Of a DNA stretch of 64,000 bases, positions 35,501 to 52,800 are shown piece after piece. Positions within the stretch are counted from its first letter, which is position 1, and every line of letters starts with the position of its first letter. The position numbers and the translations under genes were made by a program. Where the stretch lies: the NCBI GenBank assembly GCA_016801885.1, contig CM028899.1, positions 16,073,501 through 16,137,500 on the forward strand. Direction: 5' to 3'. This DNA comes from Toxotes chatareus (lineage: Eukaryota; Chordata; Actinopteri; Toxotidae). The notes below the pieces were generated by a model that worked only from the letters and a program-made list of their open reading frames with translations, ran no database searches and was not told the DNA's origin.

Positions 35501-38500
35501 CGACCCACAAACCTGAAAATAGAGGGAGAGCAGCGAAACACACTCTTGTAAAACAGTCCTCACACAGCTGAGAGAGCAAACCAGGCTCCATCTCCTTTTG
35601 ACCTCCACTTTCCAGTCTAAAACACTGGTTATCCGGGTTTCCAGGTAAAGACAGTTCCGCACAGACCTGACCACGCAAGCATGATAAGCAAAAGAGAGTA
35701 CATTCTTTTACAAAAAACAACACAGGGACAACGTTCACAAGACAGCTTCACGGCTATATTTCATTGTGTGACTCATCATTCCTGGGGTAAACAATGAAAA
35801 AAAAAAAAAACATTCAACTGCTGTTAATATCACCAGAGGCAGGCAGATATGTTGGCATGCTAGACACCACAGTGACAACCATCATAATTCTTGGTCCAAA
35901 ACTTGATGAGGAGGTGGATGGAGAGGGATGGAGGAACAGAGTCTCACAGTACAAAGGAAAGCTGAGGAGGACCAAATGATCTTATATACCTTGCTATGAT
36001 GACCTCTCCCCTTCCGCCATCCAGTATTGCATTCCTGCATTCGATCCATCACTAAAACACACAAGCGTGGTCATACACACACACAAACACTCTAAGACGG
36101 GTGACCAGCAAGTGGGCAAATGATGCAACAGAAAATGCATCTGGTAGGAAAGATAAGTAAGAGGTTTTAGTTTGTTATCTATCAGTTCAGAGGTTATCTT
36201 CGTACTGGCAGTGGTGAGAGATGAGCTTATTAGTCAGATTATTCACACACAAGCTCACCAACTGAAAAAGACATGAAAAGTCAGTTCACTCAACACAAGT
36301 GTAGAACACACAAGTCAGATTTATACATGAGGCACAAAATATATCACAGTTTATATCAGTCTGATCCACATAAGCTGGTTACCATCACCTAGTAAACTTC
36401 TATATTTGGACAAACATCATAATCACTAGTCTTTTCAAACACTGTAGTTCAAGCAGGAAGTTTCACTGACCTGTCCAACAGATCTCTAACAAGAATAAAC
36501 AGCAGAATATGTAGTATTCATAGATGATCAGACACTCACACCTTGCGGTCATTCAGAAGCATGCCGTTCATCTTCTCAATGGCACGATCAGCAGCATCCT
36601 GCGTCTCGAAATGGACAAAAGCGTAGCCCTTGGAGCCATTTTCGTCACACACCACCTGGATCACACGAAGACGTGAATAAATATGCAGTTTAAAAAGGCA
36701 TCATGCACCACCTTAAATGTGGCTAAGTTCCTTAACCTTAAAAGGAATAGCTTGACATTTTGTGCTTATTCGCTCTCTGGCTTTCTTATATCTAGCAGGA
36801 ACAGTTTTTCTAAAAGTGGGAATATATACACAATTAAAATAACGTTCTTGTTTGAAAGTCTCTCGCTGACATTTATTACAAACCCTACCTTGCAGGAGAG
36901 GATGTTGCCAAAGGCAGAGAAGGTGTCGTACAGGGCTTTATTGTCAATGGACTTGTCAAGATTCTTGATGAACACGTTGCCCACTCCAGACTTCCTGAGG
37001 GAGGGGTCTCTTTGGGACCACATGATTCTGATGGGCTTCCCTTTCACCACATCAAAGTTCATGGTGTCCAGGGCTCTCTCGGCTGGAGGGGAAGAGGGGA
37101 AGAGAGGTGGAGGGAAAGGTCATGGGCGATTGTTTACATGGAAGCATGAGTCACTAATGTGTATGCCACATGTCAAGCTTCTGTCATACGAAATATTTTC
37201 TGCCAATTCCATGGCAAAACAGTGATTATAATGAGGACATCCCCTTTAAGCCACAAACACCTGCGCTACATTAATAACTTTCCCAGAGAAGTAACACGAG
37301 GCTACGGTGTAGCGTATTAAAACAGTTTGTCGTCCTGTGCTGTCCCTGCCGCCAGACACGGCAACAGACCATGTGGCCGATGAGCTGTCTACGAGCAGCT
37401 GGGACAAGTGTGGCGGGCAGCTGCAGTGGGCAAGCGCATGGAGCACATGGCCCTCCTCCCTGCCTCACCACATGCTGCTGGGCCATGTTCCACCTACAGC
37501 CAGTTGCAGTGGCAGTGCAAACGGACTAAAACTGTGGTTTTAGGAAATAATGTGCTTCATTTTTCATTTGTTCCAAAACAGTCTGTGGTTAAACAATCTT
37601 CTGTATTCCTCCATCTTTTGCTTTAACTATCACATAGGCTCTTATGAACCATGTGGGCACAAATGCCAAACATCCTTTTGTTCTGTCACTCCACAGTAAA
37701 ACACACACACACACACAGACACGCACACATACACACACAGAGGCCAGGCTTTCCAGCTAAAAGTGTCTGGTAAACAAAACGGAGCTGCCTTGCGTCTGCT
37801 GGCATCAGCAGTTTGGCTTGCAATTGTACTTCACAACCCGTGTGCTCAGAGAAGGTGTGCGATCACTGTCAAACATGTGGACTTCTGGAAGGTTCACAGA
37901 GGGAAATCTTAATTTTAAAAAGGGCAAAACCATCTGTGAAAACACAGGGTGATAGTTCTCAAATGAACTAATGTCATTTAGAATGATGAATGGTGAAACA
38001 GTCAGTGTTGTAAAAGGTGAAATGTGCTGAGTTACTTGTCATTGTTAACCACTGTCATTTAAGAGCTAAAGCATTATGGGCAGGCAAATTTTGGGCTGCT
38101 CAGAAAGAAGCTCTATATTTAGAGAGGGGTCCTGAGAGGTATGTTCTGGCATGGAGTGTGAGTAGAGCATTCTCTACCATTGATGGGGAAGAGACACATT
38201 TAACAAGAATGCTCAGATGAGCAACACCAGGTCTCGTTCGTGCTTACACATATAGATGAGATGTGAAGAAATCCAGTGAAGACTGTAAACAACCTTATTC
38301 ACTGCCACATGTTTTAAATGAAATCACCTGTACTGACCAGTTACAGTTCCTTTTCATAAAGTAGTAATTATTAGTCGCATTTTAAAAGGCAGCAAGCTAT
38401 TGACCCACAGACACATGTTTGGACGACACCTTTTAAATACCCAACAACTTGCCCCTTCCCACCCCCCACCATGTCTACGCCTCCGAGAACAAATGGTGTC

Positions 38501-39752
38501 TTCTCACTCGTGGCTCTTTTCACATTTACTCAAGTGAATGATGACACCACCGTTCTGGTGCTGAGCCAGTTGTAACCGACTCCAACACAGATAAGTTGGG
38601 ACAGGTGTTGATACACCATGCAAAAGAGTCCACACAATGTAAACATTATCACCAGGCCCCTGTAGACAGCCACAACACCTGCTACTATTGCTCAATGCTT
38701 TGATGCCATCGGCTGGAAAAGGTTTCCAATAATGACACTTAACATTTTTGATACTTTAATATTTACATAAATGGCATGTTTAGGCATCAGGTCATAACAG
38801 ATTAACAATCAACACGCAGCTTAAGCAGTTATGATATAACACATGAATTAACAGTGTGATTCAACTGATCACAAACTGGTTTTAAAATAAAGTGGGGTGT
38901 AATCCAGCCACTGGCTTGTCATGCAGGCTGGTTCAGAGGTTATTGTTCAGCTGTGCTTGTCCCTTTTCTTGCTTTCAGTGAATATAGCAGCAGAGGGCAA
39001 TGGGAATTAGTTTCACTCAGTGGCCCTTTAAATAGGAGCAGAAATGGGTCATTTTGGGCTGAATAAGAAAGATCAACAAAAGTTGTTTACATTCCCAAAT
39101 GAAGCGATGTGACTGATGAGCACATGAAGACTTTTCTGACGACTTTAACGCATTACTCAAACTCTGCGTTTGGTTTCAGTCTTTAACAACTGTGGTGACA
39201 TATATTTCCAGCAGCGTGCAAGAACTGGGACATCGCTTATATGGGTCAAACGACTGCTCCAACCAGTCTGAAGAGCTGACATGACTGTCCTATTATAACA
39301 ATCTGCAAAAACACATCATTAGATCAGTCATTTCAGTGAAAGCCCACGTTTTTTTTTTTTTTGATTCATTGCAAGGGTCTCCTGGGGTTTGCACGCGATT
39401 ATGTGGACAGTTTGGGGACTGACATTGAAACCATATGGTGACATTGTCAACACTTGAAGCATGCATGCTTTCTGCCTCTTGAGCCGGCATGCACTGAGGC
39501 GTGCGAGCAACATGGTCACACCGTGCACGGATATCATCGCTCCACGTTTCGTTTCTTACCGTCAGCAGGTTGGGAGAAGTTGACATAAGCGTATCCCAGG
39601 GAGCGCCGGGTGATCATGTCTCGGCATACCCGAATGGAGAGCACCGGTCCGGCTGGGCTGAATTTCTCATACAGCATAGCCTCCGTGATATCGGGGTGCA
39701 GGTCGCCAACATAGAGAGAAGCCATCGGATAACTCCCCGTCGCTGTGTTCAT
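32599..39752 (-). CDS. pabpc4: Cytoplasmic poly(A)-binding protein 4
   Basis: Fourteen exons, from 5': 39752-39560, 37082-36889, 36655-36540, 35512-35373, 35286-35192, 35111-34974, 34879-34784, 34678-34409, 33772-33682, 33524-33429, 33318-33188, 33108-33018, 32927-32797 and 32700-32599, joining to 627 aa. It binds mRNA poly(A) tails and supports translation and stability. Four RRMs are visible: SLYVGDLHPDITEAML with LGYAYVNF; NVFIKNLDKSIDN with KGYAFVHFET; NVYIKNFGDDMDDDRLK with GFGFVSYEKHEDA; NLYIKNLDDTIDD with KGFGFVCFSSPEEATKAV. A proline/glutamine/methionine linker (QMRPNPRWQQQ) leads to the C-terminal MLLE domain ([33 protein letters not shown]). Linkage to ppie and the sequence favour PABPC4 over PABPC1. 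Intron 1 is 2.5 kb. No defects. Confidence 0.95.
33810..34240. repeat. Probable hAT-type non-autonomous element fragment in a pabpc4 intron
   Basis: Lies in the intron between pabpc4 exons 8 and 9. It starts CAGTGCTTCTCAA, a terminus typical of hAT-derived fish repeats, followed by C-rich blocks (GCCCCCCCTAGG, CGACCCCCCTCCGCCG) unlike the surrounding intron. No matching inverted terminus was found at the other side, so it is probably truncated and the right border is approximate. Confidence 0.4.
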
Positions 39753-40534
39753 ATCTCGGACTTGACAAAATAAATGTACGCAAAGCTTCCCTCAAGAAAA
39801 ACAGAACAAAAACAAAATCAAAAAGCCAGAGAAATGCCGATATGGACTGTATTTCGAGTCCAGACTGCGCTTCAGTTCTGGTCTGATAGAGACTCGGTCT
39901 GTGGACAGCTGGCTCTCTGAACCAGCCGTTTGAGAAAAATGCCAAAAAAAAAAAAAAAAAAAAATCTTAAGTAGATTTCTTCCTTTAAAGACGCCAACTT
40001 GGGGTTAAGCCCAAGGCCTCCTGTTTATAATATTTTTTTAATTAATGTTTTGCGATTTTTTTAAAAAACGTTTGTATTTCTTTAAGTATTACGGTACTTG
40101 TTTTTATTAAGATTTTATGGATTTTATATTTTTTATATTATTTTTATTTTAAGTTTTTCAAGAACAGTGAGTTAGACACTCACGGTTGTTTTGTGGCCGG
40201 GGAAAGAGGCTGCGTGAGGAAAGCATGGGCACTTTATAGAGAGTGGCGGTGCGGAGGAAACCGTGGCCAGGGTCAAACTCGGGATAGAAAAAACACTGAG
40301 CATGCGGTGTAAAAGGGAGAGCGCACACTGCACTGTCCCAACTACAGAGCCCAGCTCCCCACAGCGACATCTGGGTGGGAATACAAAAGGTTTTCCACTG
40401 AAACCACACAGTGGACAGGGTTTCTTTGGACTGTAAGCAAGGAGAAAACTACTCAGGAAAACCTGCTTTGTTTCTTCAAAAACTTGGAACGGCATTAAAT
40501 TTATATGAAAGAGACTGGATCATTGCTCAACAAG
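39753..40534 (-). promoter_or_regulatory. pabpc4 5'UTR/promoter with pyrimidine tract and A-rich segment
   Basis: Read on the minus strand, a CCTCTTTCCCC tract (about 40209-40199) resembles a 5'-TOP transcription start. It is followed by a strongly A-rich segment (about 40158-40024, with A6-A7 runs), then about 270 bases to the ATG, including a U-run at 39962-39941. PABPC1 mRNAs are known to have a TOP start and an A-rich 5'UTR element used for autoregulation, so the layout fits. The start site is not verified. Confidence 0.4.
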
Positions 40535-40540
40535 TTTATT
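40535..40540 (-). terminator. Candidate polyadenylation signal of the ZP gene
   Basis: Minus-strand AATAAA about 145 bp beyond the ZP gene stop codon at 40684. Confidence 0.5.
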
Positions 40541-40683
40541 TAGTTAATGATATTGTAATTATAAAATATTCTTGTGGAGATGCTGTCATTCTGCTTTGTC
40601 CATCCTCCTGAGGATAAGAAAAAGAGAATTAGTCATATTCACAGGCATGGCACACACTGACAGAGGAACTGAAACTGGAAAGA

Positions 40684-43247
40684 TTAATACAAGATTTCAA
40701 AGTTTGAGTACCTCAAGAAATCCAGGAAAGCCGAGCGTAGCCCTTTCTGCCTGGGCTCCTGTTTTCTTTTAACCCAATCCATGCCACATCTTCTGATCAC
40801 ACCTGTTCCCTCTTGTTGATTCATTGCTTCTTCCTCATAACTCAGTGTCTGTGACCCATCCATGCCTTTGGTAAACTGGAGCTTTGAGCGAATTAATGGT
40901 TGGACATCATCAGTTGCTTCTTGGGGCATCACAGCTGCATCTGCCTGCATTTGAGCCAGCTCACCTCCCATTTGGTTAAAATCAATCTGGTTTAGGTCGT
41001 TAACTGTCACCTGTGGTGGCAGAGGAACTTCAAACACTCCAGATCTTCCAAACCGCTTTCGTCTTGGAGATTCCTCCACAACAGCTGCCTTGTCAGGTTG
41101 TGGAAGAATTGGCCATCCATCAACCAGTGTAAGGAAATTCAGGTCCCACAGAGAAGCGTCACTTTTTACATCATTTATATGTTGACCTTCGATCTCGTTT
41201 GTGGGTGGATTCAGATGAGACTCCTGATCTGTGGTTGAAGGTTGTGGCACAGGGAGGTCATTTGATACCAAGTCACTCTCCTTTAAACAATCTTCAGACC
41301 TGAAACGGATACGGTTGCTCTTGTCAGTATCCAGTGCCTGTCCAGGTAGCCAGAGGGTCAGCCTGGCAACTGGGTCCTGACTCACAACCACGACACCCTG
41401 TGGGGGAGAGGAGGACTTGCTTCTCGATACAGAAGCACCAGAAATTAATGTGTCCTCCATTACTGCAGCATCAGACAGCATGGGGTCTGTAACAGGGGCA
41501 GGGGTGGTTTCTTGTGGTTCAGAGACATCAGGCTTAGAGCTCATCTCAATGTCTTTGTCTACAATGACTAAAGGACCAGTGCTGACTGTAGCCTTGGCAT
41601 CTGAAATGACATGATCAGTGAGCAACTGAGGTAGAGACTATTTATTTATTATACTTAAAAACAGAAAGCACTGACCTTCAGCAAAGTGTCTGACTGACGG
41701 GCCTTTACACTTTGAGCTACAGCATTTGCACACCTCGACATCTCCACTTAGATCTTCCCATCTGACAAGGAAAAAATAAAAATAAAATGTCAGTAATTTG
41801 AGTTGCAAAATACCGTTTTATGCATTTACCATTAATTTACCATCACATCACCTTGACTGGATTACATTGTAGTTGCAGGATTTAGAGCCAGAGGTGACAC
41901 CCTGGTCTGAGATGAGCACACTACAGTGGAGGTACAGCTTCAAAGGGGGGAAAAAAAAAAAAAAAAATTCATCAGGTCAAACAGCTGAACAGCAGGAAGC
42001 AGAGACTCAGAAACAGTTTAGAAAGAAAAGAAGAAAAAAAAAAAAACCTCAGATATTAGATAAGATGTGTTGAGAACTAAATTAACCACATCCCGTCTGC
42101 TGGAGGCCATGAACTGTATGACAGGATGAGGAGAACCCATCGGGGCTGAGCACCTGGCACACAGAAAATGTGTTTCAGGTAATTAAGAATTAGACTGAAC
42201 AGTGCAGAGAAGATGCAAACCTGACTGACTGCTTACCCTTTATTCATTATGACAGCATGCCGAGGTTTAGTCTGAGGCTCAGGGGAAGCAGAGACAAAGC
42301 AGGACTGGATGAAAAGCTGCTCATCAGGCCTGGTGTTGGCAGACACCTGGAGATTGACAACCTCGCCTCTTTTATAGACATTTGACTCTGCAGCGCTGGT
42401 CCAGGATGCTGCAGGAAAGAGAACAAAAGCCTTTGTGTCTACAAATGAAACTCTCAGCCTCACAGCATTTTTCTGACTCATGCCATTACTCACAATTCAT
42501 GGCTTTGATGTCAAAGCTCTTGCTGTTCTCAGAAGGTGCCATCGAGTCAAAGAAGCCTGGATTATCATAAGACCTGAAAATACATCAGTTCGTCTTTAGT
42601 ACGGTTATTTGTGACAGCTAACAGATACTTTGGTGGCTCACCTCTTTGGGATGCAGGAGATGTGCACTGTAGAAGGAGTGTGCCACCAGTTGGGGAGAGG
42701 TTTTTTAAGATTCAAGTGGAGAGTGTTAGTGAACATCAGGCCGTTCTGCAACTGCAAGACAGAGTGTGGTTTAAGAATAGGTGTGGAAATAAAATTAATT
42801 GAAAAAAAAAAAATCTGTTCAACTCACCACATGTGTAGTTCCACACTCATCAATGCCATAAGTGAAGACAAATTGGTTCGGTTGCTCTCTGTTGCTATAG
42901 CATCCATCACCCAGCTCTATCTCCTCTGCCGTCAGCATGACCCCATTGGATCTCTTATCAACCAGCACAGTTAGCTGAGATTCATCGCAAAACACCTGTG
43001 TCCTGGGAACATTCATGAGGGGAGGTAATTCAGCAAGCATGTGAAAGTCAGGGGCCCTGCTTCGCCAGGAGCTGAAGACGGTGTCATAAGGAGCAAAATC
43101 AAAGTTTCGTTCAAACGGAAAACGCATGAAGTTTTCAAAAAATCCTGGAAAATTCCGGGGAAACGTGGCATCCTGCTCTTTTATTGCTGACTGAACAGCA
43201 ATGACATGGGCAACAAAAATGCAAAGAAACAGCTCTGTGATCCCCAT
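40684..43247 (-). CDS. Zona pellucida (ZP3/ZPC-type) egg-coat protein
   Basis: Eight exons, from 5': 43247-42828, 42751-42642, 42573-42494, 42408-42237, 42153-42048, 41937-41852, 41761-41676 and 41600-40684, giving 658 aa. I chose the ATG at 43247 because it opens a clear signal peptide (MGITELFLCIFVAHVIAVQS); in-frame upstream ATGs add a non-secretory extension. A phenylalanine-rich stretch (FPRNFPGFFENFMRFPFERN) precedes the ZP domain. ZP-N shows VFCDESQLTVLVDK, LGDGCYSN, ECGTTHV and HISCIPKRSYDNPGF. ZP-C shows LFIQSCFVS, KGCSAPMGS and LYLHCSVLISDQG, then a cysteine cluster (CKCCSSKC). A long acidic, Ser/Pro/Thr-rich tail follows with a furin-type RRKR near residue 530; there is no transmembrane helix. 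This cysteine layout is that of ZP3/ZPC, but length and tail suggest a ZPC variant such as fish ZPCx. The exact subtype is uncertain. Confidence 0.85.
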
Positions 43248-44175
43248 CGCAAGCTTCAAAGTGGACCAACCACTCTGATGGCTCTCCTGCAACGCGTGCG
43301 ACATTAATAAGGTGCAGAGGCAGGAGGGACAGGTGCTGACAATCAAGCAAACAAGGCTGACCAGGTGGGACTCTGAGATCTTCACTCTCAACAACAGCTT
43401 TTAAATGCATTTGTAAATTTGCATTTTTAAATGCTGTATCACATATACATGAGGCATTTACAAGTAAAGAAATACTAAGGAAATTTAGTTTTTGTTTCTC
43501 ATTCCTGATTGCATATAATTCAGATCTTTATCATCTTTAGCAGCAGAGGTAGAGCTCATATCTATGATGGTGAGCATAAAATAAGTTATAAAGCAGCTCC
43601 AATCGCCACCCTCTTTCATCATCTAAACAGAAATTAGACTTACTCAGCAGCAAGGACATAGGCCTATATAGTATTTGTGTACTAACATCTATGCTAAGGA
43701 ATCTGTAGGCCTGAAGGCAGGTAGGTAGAAGAATCTTAATGAGGCTCACATATAGACATACACAAATCACCATGAGTGCCTGCCTTAATCACTGTCAGTG
43801 GTGACAAAGATGGATAATTCTTGGAAAACAAATGAGACAAAGAATAATCAAGAATACAGAATAATGTCCTGCAGTAAACAAACAAGTAATCTGAAACACG
43901 GACAGACAATAAATCAATTATAAAAATGTGAAATCATACGGGTCCCATTTCATTAAGGATTTGTTTTGGTGAACCCTTTGCGTCATGTGACGTTTCTAAA
44001 GGTATTGGGGCGGAGCTTCCGCACAGGTGGGTGGCGGCTGTCGTCTGTTTGTCTGCAGGTGAGCAGCAGTACAGGAAGACGTGGATCAACCGGCAACCGA
44101 GTGTGTAGAAGCTGCCAGAAATGACTTTAATACAACTTTTATGCTAATGTGATCTGAGAAGACATAAAATCCACC
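43248..44175. other. Divergent intergenic region between the ZP gene and the tetraspan gene
   Basis: About 0.9 kb between two genes transcribed away from each other. The right 200 bases (about 43980-44175) are GC-richer and contain GTCATGTGACGTTTC, an E-box/CRE-like cluster that fits the tetraspan gene promoter. Nothing else is recognised. Confidence 0.45.
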
Positions 44176-48534
<4,359 letters not shown>

Positions 48535-49812
48535 ACCAGGTAAACCTGATGAGATAGGCTGCACACTGCTGGGCTCAACCGGGTAAAACACGTCATTTGT
48601 TAAGTTGTTACACTGTATGTGTCTGTTACACATTGAATGTCTGAAGAAGACATTTGTGGGACTTGTGGGACATTTGTGAGCAAAAGAAACGTTTTATTTC
48701 CCTCTACATGAAAAAGAGATTTGTTTTTGTTTATCTGATACAATACTGCTGTCGGTCTGTTTTGAAATGGTTTTGTTTGCATTGATATTGTCATGTAAAT
48801 ACAGTGTTGTCTTCTATATCTCGACTTTAACATGATTTTCATCACCAAACATTTCGAACAAAACAATTTATAAATAATATTATTCAGAAAAACTCAGTGT
48901 AGATAACTTTTTTAATGGCAGTTTTTATTGGTGTTTAAAATGTGGTCAACACACACACAGGGTCTGTCAGATTTAAGTGACATTTGCGAGCACTCTTGTG
49001 GAACAGTTTTGCTCATGTTTTCAGAATACAAATATATACAACGAATGAATGAATTCTGGCACACTGAGTACTATACAGTATATGAGACGTTCAAGTCCAA
49101 ATTTCAGTGGAATCTAAGCCTGATACCAGACCCAAACATTTTCAACATTGTGAGTCATTTAACAGAGAAAATGTCAATGTGTTAATAAAGGACACGTCCA
49201 ATCATAACCTAAGATAATAAAAAGTTATTGACTTACATTGTGACATGTAAGAGGTATTTGGGTTTAGACAACCCTCTTACCCGTTCTTAGTGGCCTTAGC
49301 AGGCAAGAGCAGAGACACAAATGGATCTATTGTACAGACATGCTTCAACTACATATTCAAAAGGCACAGGACTAAAGTGGGACTGACAGACAAAACAGAG
49401 TAGCCAAAATACCTATGATTTAAATAAATTAAATCAATCCGATATATAAAAGCATACATGTACTAAACCATTTTTACAGAGCTGCTTCACAAGGGGAAGG
49501 CAAGTGTCACTGCTTTAAAAAGGTTCAGGACAGAAAGAAAAAAAAATGAGAAAGCATACAAAAACAGTACTCAGAAACACTCAGTTTGACTTCAGTCCAT
49601 AAACGGCAAAGCTGGAAAGTTGTCCTAGAAAAACTTTAGATCCTCGTCCCACTTTGAGGGAGCGGGATCTCTCATTACAAAGGTATAGTATAGTCCTTCA
49701 TGGATTTCCATGGCAGGAGCCTGGAAAGATGATTAATCCAAAAAAAAAAAAAAAAAAATCTTGCTTGATCTGTTCTGATCAGCTGCGCTGGCATCACTGG
49801 GTGCTGAGGACC
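48535..49812. other. Convergent 3' ends of the tetraspan gene and hdac1
   Basis: The plus-strand AATAAA at 49184-49189 is a candidate end for the tetraspan gene; the minus-strand AATAAA at 48924-48929 is a candidate end for hdac1. If both are used, the two 3'UTRs overlap by about 270 bp. No coding sequence is recognised here. Confidence 0.45.
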
Positions 49813-52800
49813 TCAAGGTGTCTTGGATTCCTCTTTTGGCCTAAAGGACCCAGAGAAAATGGTTAACACTCCAAATCAGCCGCTTGCTGGAAAACATGGT
49901 CAATAAGTCTGTGGAGTGTTTTCTCACTTTGATGTGTCCATTTTTTCCTCCTCTGGCACCTTCTCTTCTTCTTTCACTTCTATAAAAAAACACACACAAA
50001 AAACAAATTCATAGCATCATAATAATACATCAAAACAAATGTGAGTTTGTGTGCTAATAAGGTTTCTTTATTTAAATTTAAAAAAAGATGTGGGATGAGA
50101 TGACAATGAAAAAAATGAATAGATACCTTTTGTTTCCTCCTCACCTTTCTTCTCCTTTTCTTCTCCCTCTTTCTCTGCTTCGGTTTTGGCTCGCTTGGCT
50201 TTCTTGAAGCTGGCTGTGTTCCTGCGGCCTCCTTCACCTTCGTCCTCTGAGTCAGAGAACTCCTCCTCACATGCTATCCTCTTGTCATGAGCACGGACTG
50301 TACAGTATCAAAGGACAGGGTTAAATCAAAACATGACACTGTACTGTTCTGGAGTGCGGACTGCTGGGTAGTGGAGGAAAATGATAATCGCAGGAGGTTA
50401 TTACTGGAGATGCGTTTGTTGGGGTCATCTTCCTCCTCATCTCCACTGTCCTCCTGCACAGCGTCCTCAGGGATGGCCTGCATCTGGACACCCGGGGCGT
50501 GAGGCAGCATACGCAAGTTCTCAAACAAACGCTGCCTAGAGAACAGAAAGCAGGTTGAACATACAGACCACAGACAAAATCAAAATCTGAGACTTGAAGC
50601 TCTACCTATGATGTGGCCAAGATCTCAGCTTTTCAATGGCAATACAAGAAACATGAAAGCTACTGTATCGGCTGCTGAAACTGGTGAATCATTAATCAGA
50701 GTGATGCTGTGTAATATGCATTATGTGGTTTGACATTTTGTTATTCATATTCAGAGAGAAAAAAAAATATCTGAAAGGCTGTTTGAGGGACTCACTTGAT
50801 CTTCTCCAGGTAGTCGTTGGTGTTCTGGTTGGTCATGTTGGAGGGGCTGATGTGCAGCTTGAAGTCTGGCCCAAAGTACTCAAAGTAGTCATTGTATGGG
50901 AGCTCTGTGGAAGTGAAAGGACTTTTTAAAGCTCAATACATATTTTTTTTTTTTTAATTAATGTTATCCTTTTTTTTTTTTTTTAGAGGCATTTACAAAT
51001 ATATCAAGCCAGGCTCCTTTTTTATAACTTTGACAAGAATACCTGAAAAGTCTGCAGTGTTAAACTTAAGGTTCATATTTTATTACTTGTAAAGGTAAAT
51101 CAATTCTATTCAGTGCAACATGGGCATAAGGAATCACCATTAGGGATGCAGGAATCAAGGGCTACAGCAGTTTCGTATGTCCAGCAGCGTGCCACGTTGC
51201 GGATGGTGTAGCCTCCCCCACCCAGCATTAATAGCGGTAGATTGAAGCTCTTCATGTACTCCACACACTTGGCATGGCCTGAGCACACATCATGGAAGAC
51301 AGTAATTAAAAACTGCGAGAGAATGCTTTTGTTCTTCTGTTAAACTTTTCCCAAGACAGTTACAGACCTGAGCTATGATTGGAACATCATGAGGAATGAG
51401 AAATGTCTCAATCAACTTACCTTTAATGGTGAGGTTAAAGCAGCCGAGCCTGTCTCCTGACAAAGAATCAGCTCCACACTGCAGAACCACAGCGCTGGGC
51501 TGGTACATCTCCATCACCTTGGCCATGATCTACACAAACAACATCCACTTTCAAATGTATCTGACCATTAAGGGAGATTTCAACTACCAAAATATGACAG
51601 TAAACAAAGCATTCTTTACTCACAGGTTTGAATATGGCTTCATATGACTCATCATCAATCCCATCCCTCAGTGGATAATTCACAGCGTAGTATTTACCCT
51701 TCCCAGCACCGATGTCCTGCAGAAAACAAGTCAAATGTCATTACAACTGTGACAATATGGCTTTGATCTACCCAAAAAAAAAAAACCCTCAAGGCTTACC
51801 CTCAGATCACCTGTGCCAGGGAAGTACTCTCCATACTTGTGGAAGGAAACTGTCATAACACGGTCTGTAGTGTAGAAGGCCTCCTCTACACCGTCCCCAT
51901 GATGGATATCAATATCTATGTACAGAACTCTCTGGTGGTACCTGGAAAGAGGGGAAAGATCCTTGATGTTCAGCTACTTTTGGTCCACAAGGATTCTCAT
52001 TTGACCAACCATGTAGAGTATCATCTACTCATGCACAACAACCCCACACTCGAGTGGCTGCGATGGGGCTTTTTGTACTTACTTCAGTAATTCCAGAATA
52101 GCCAGTACAATGTCGTTGACATAGCAAAACCCAGAGGCCTCCGACTTCTTGGCGTGATGCAGGCCCCCAGCCCAGTTGATCGCAATGTCCGTCTGCTGTT
52201 TGTTCAACTTCACGGCACCGGCTGGACCACAGTGAGGAGGCAAGAATTAAGAGCCTGCTTATACTAAACTTAACAGAGTGCTGGGGCAGTGATGGCATGC
52301 TTACTGTCCAACACAGCATGTTTATCTGAGCAGTATTTAAAGAGAAACGACTTACCAACAGAGCCCCCTGCTGAGAGCTGGCAGAACTCAAATAAACCGT
52401 CAAACACTGGACAGTCCTCCCCCACATTGACTGCAAGGCAACAGCACAGGATTAAGCACAGCATTGCCGCTCATGTCAAGTTCACACAGTTTGATGAATT
52501 TTATCTGCACGGTCAGCCTCTGAGGCAAACTTACATCTCTGCATTTGTTTGCTGTACTCGGACATGTTGTCTGGCCGGATTGAACGCAGGAATTTGATGT
52601 AATCATCGCTGTGATACTTAGTCATCTCCTCTCCGCTGGCTTTGTGAGGACGCTGAAACACAGAGGGCAAATGAGTTCCCGAGACACACTGCAAAAACAA
52701 CAAGTCCAGTGAACTGACGAAGCAAACGTACATATATCTCCATCTTTCTGTAGAGGCCATAGTTGAGCAACAGGTTGTGTGTCATGCGGATTCGGTGGGG

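Noticed and set aside
35882..36064. Possible additional exon in the pabpc4 intron, with a GTATAT donor near 35990
   Set aside because: The flanking exons join in perfect phase to a complete RRM2-RRM3 linker as in all PABPCs. An insertion would break it.
50144..50270. A separate minus-strand lysine-rich ORF
   Set aside because: It is hdac1 exon 12 read through into its intron.
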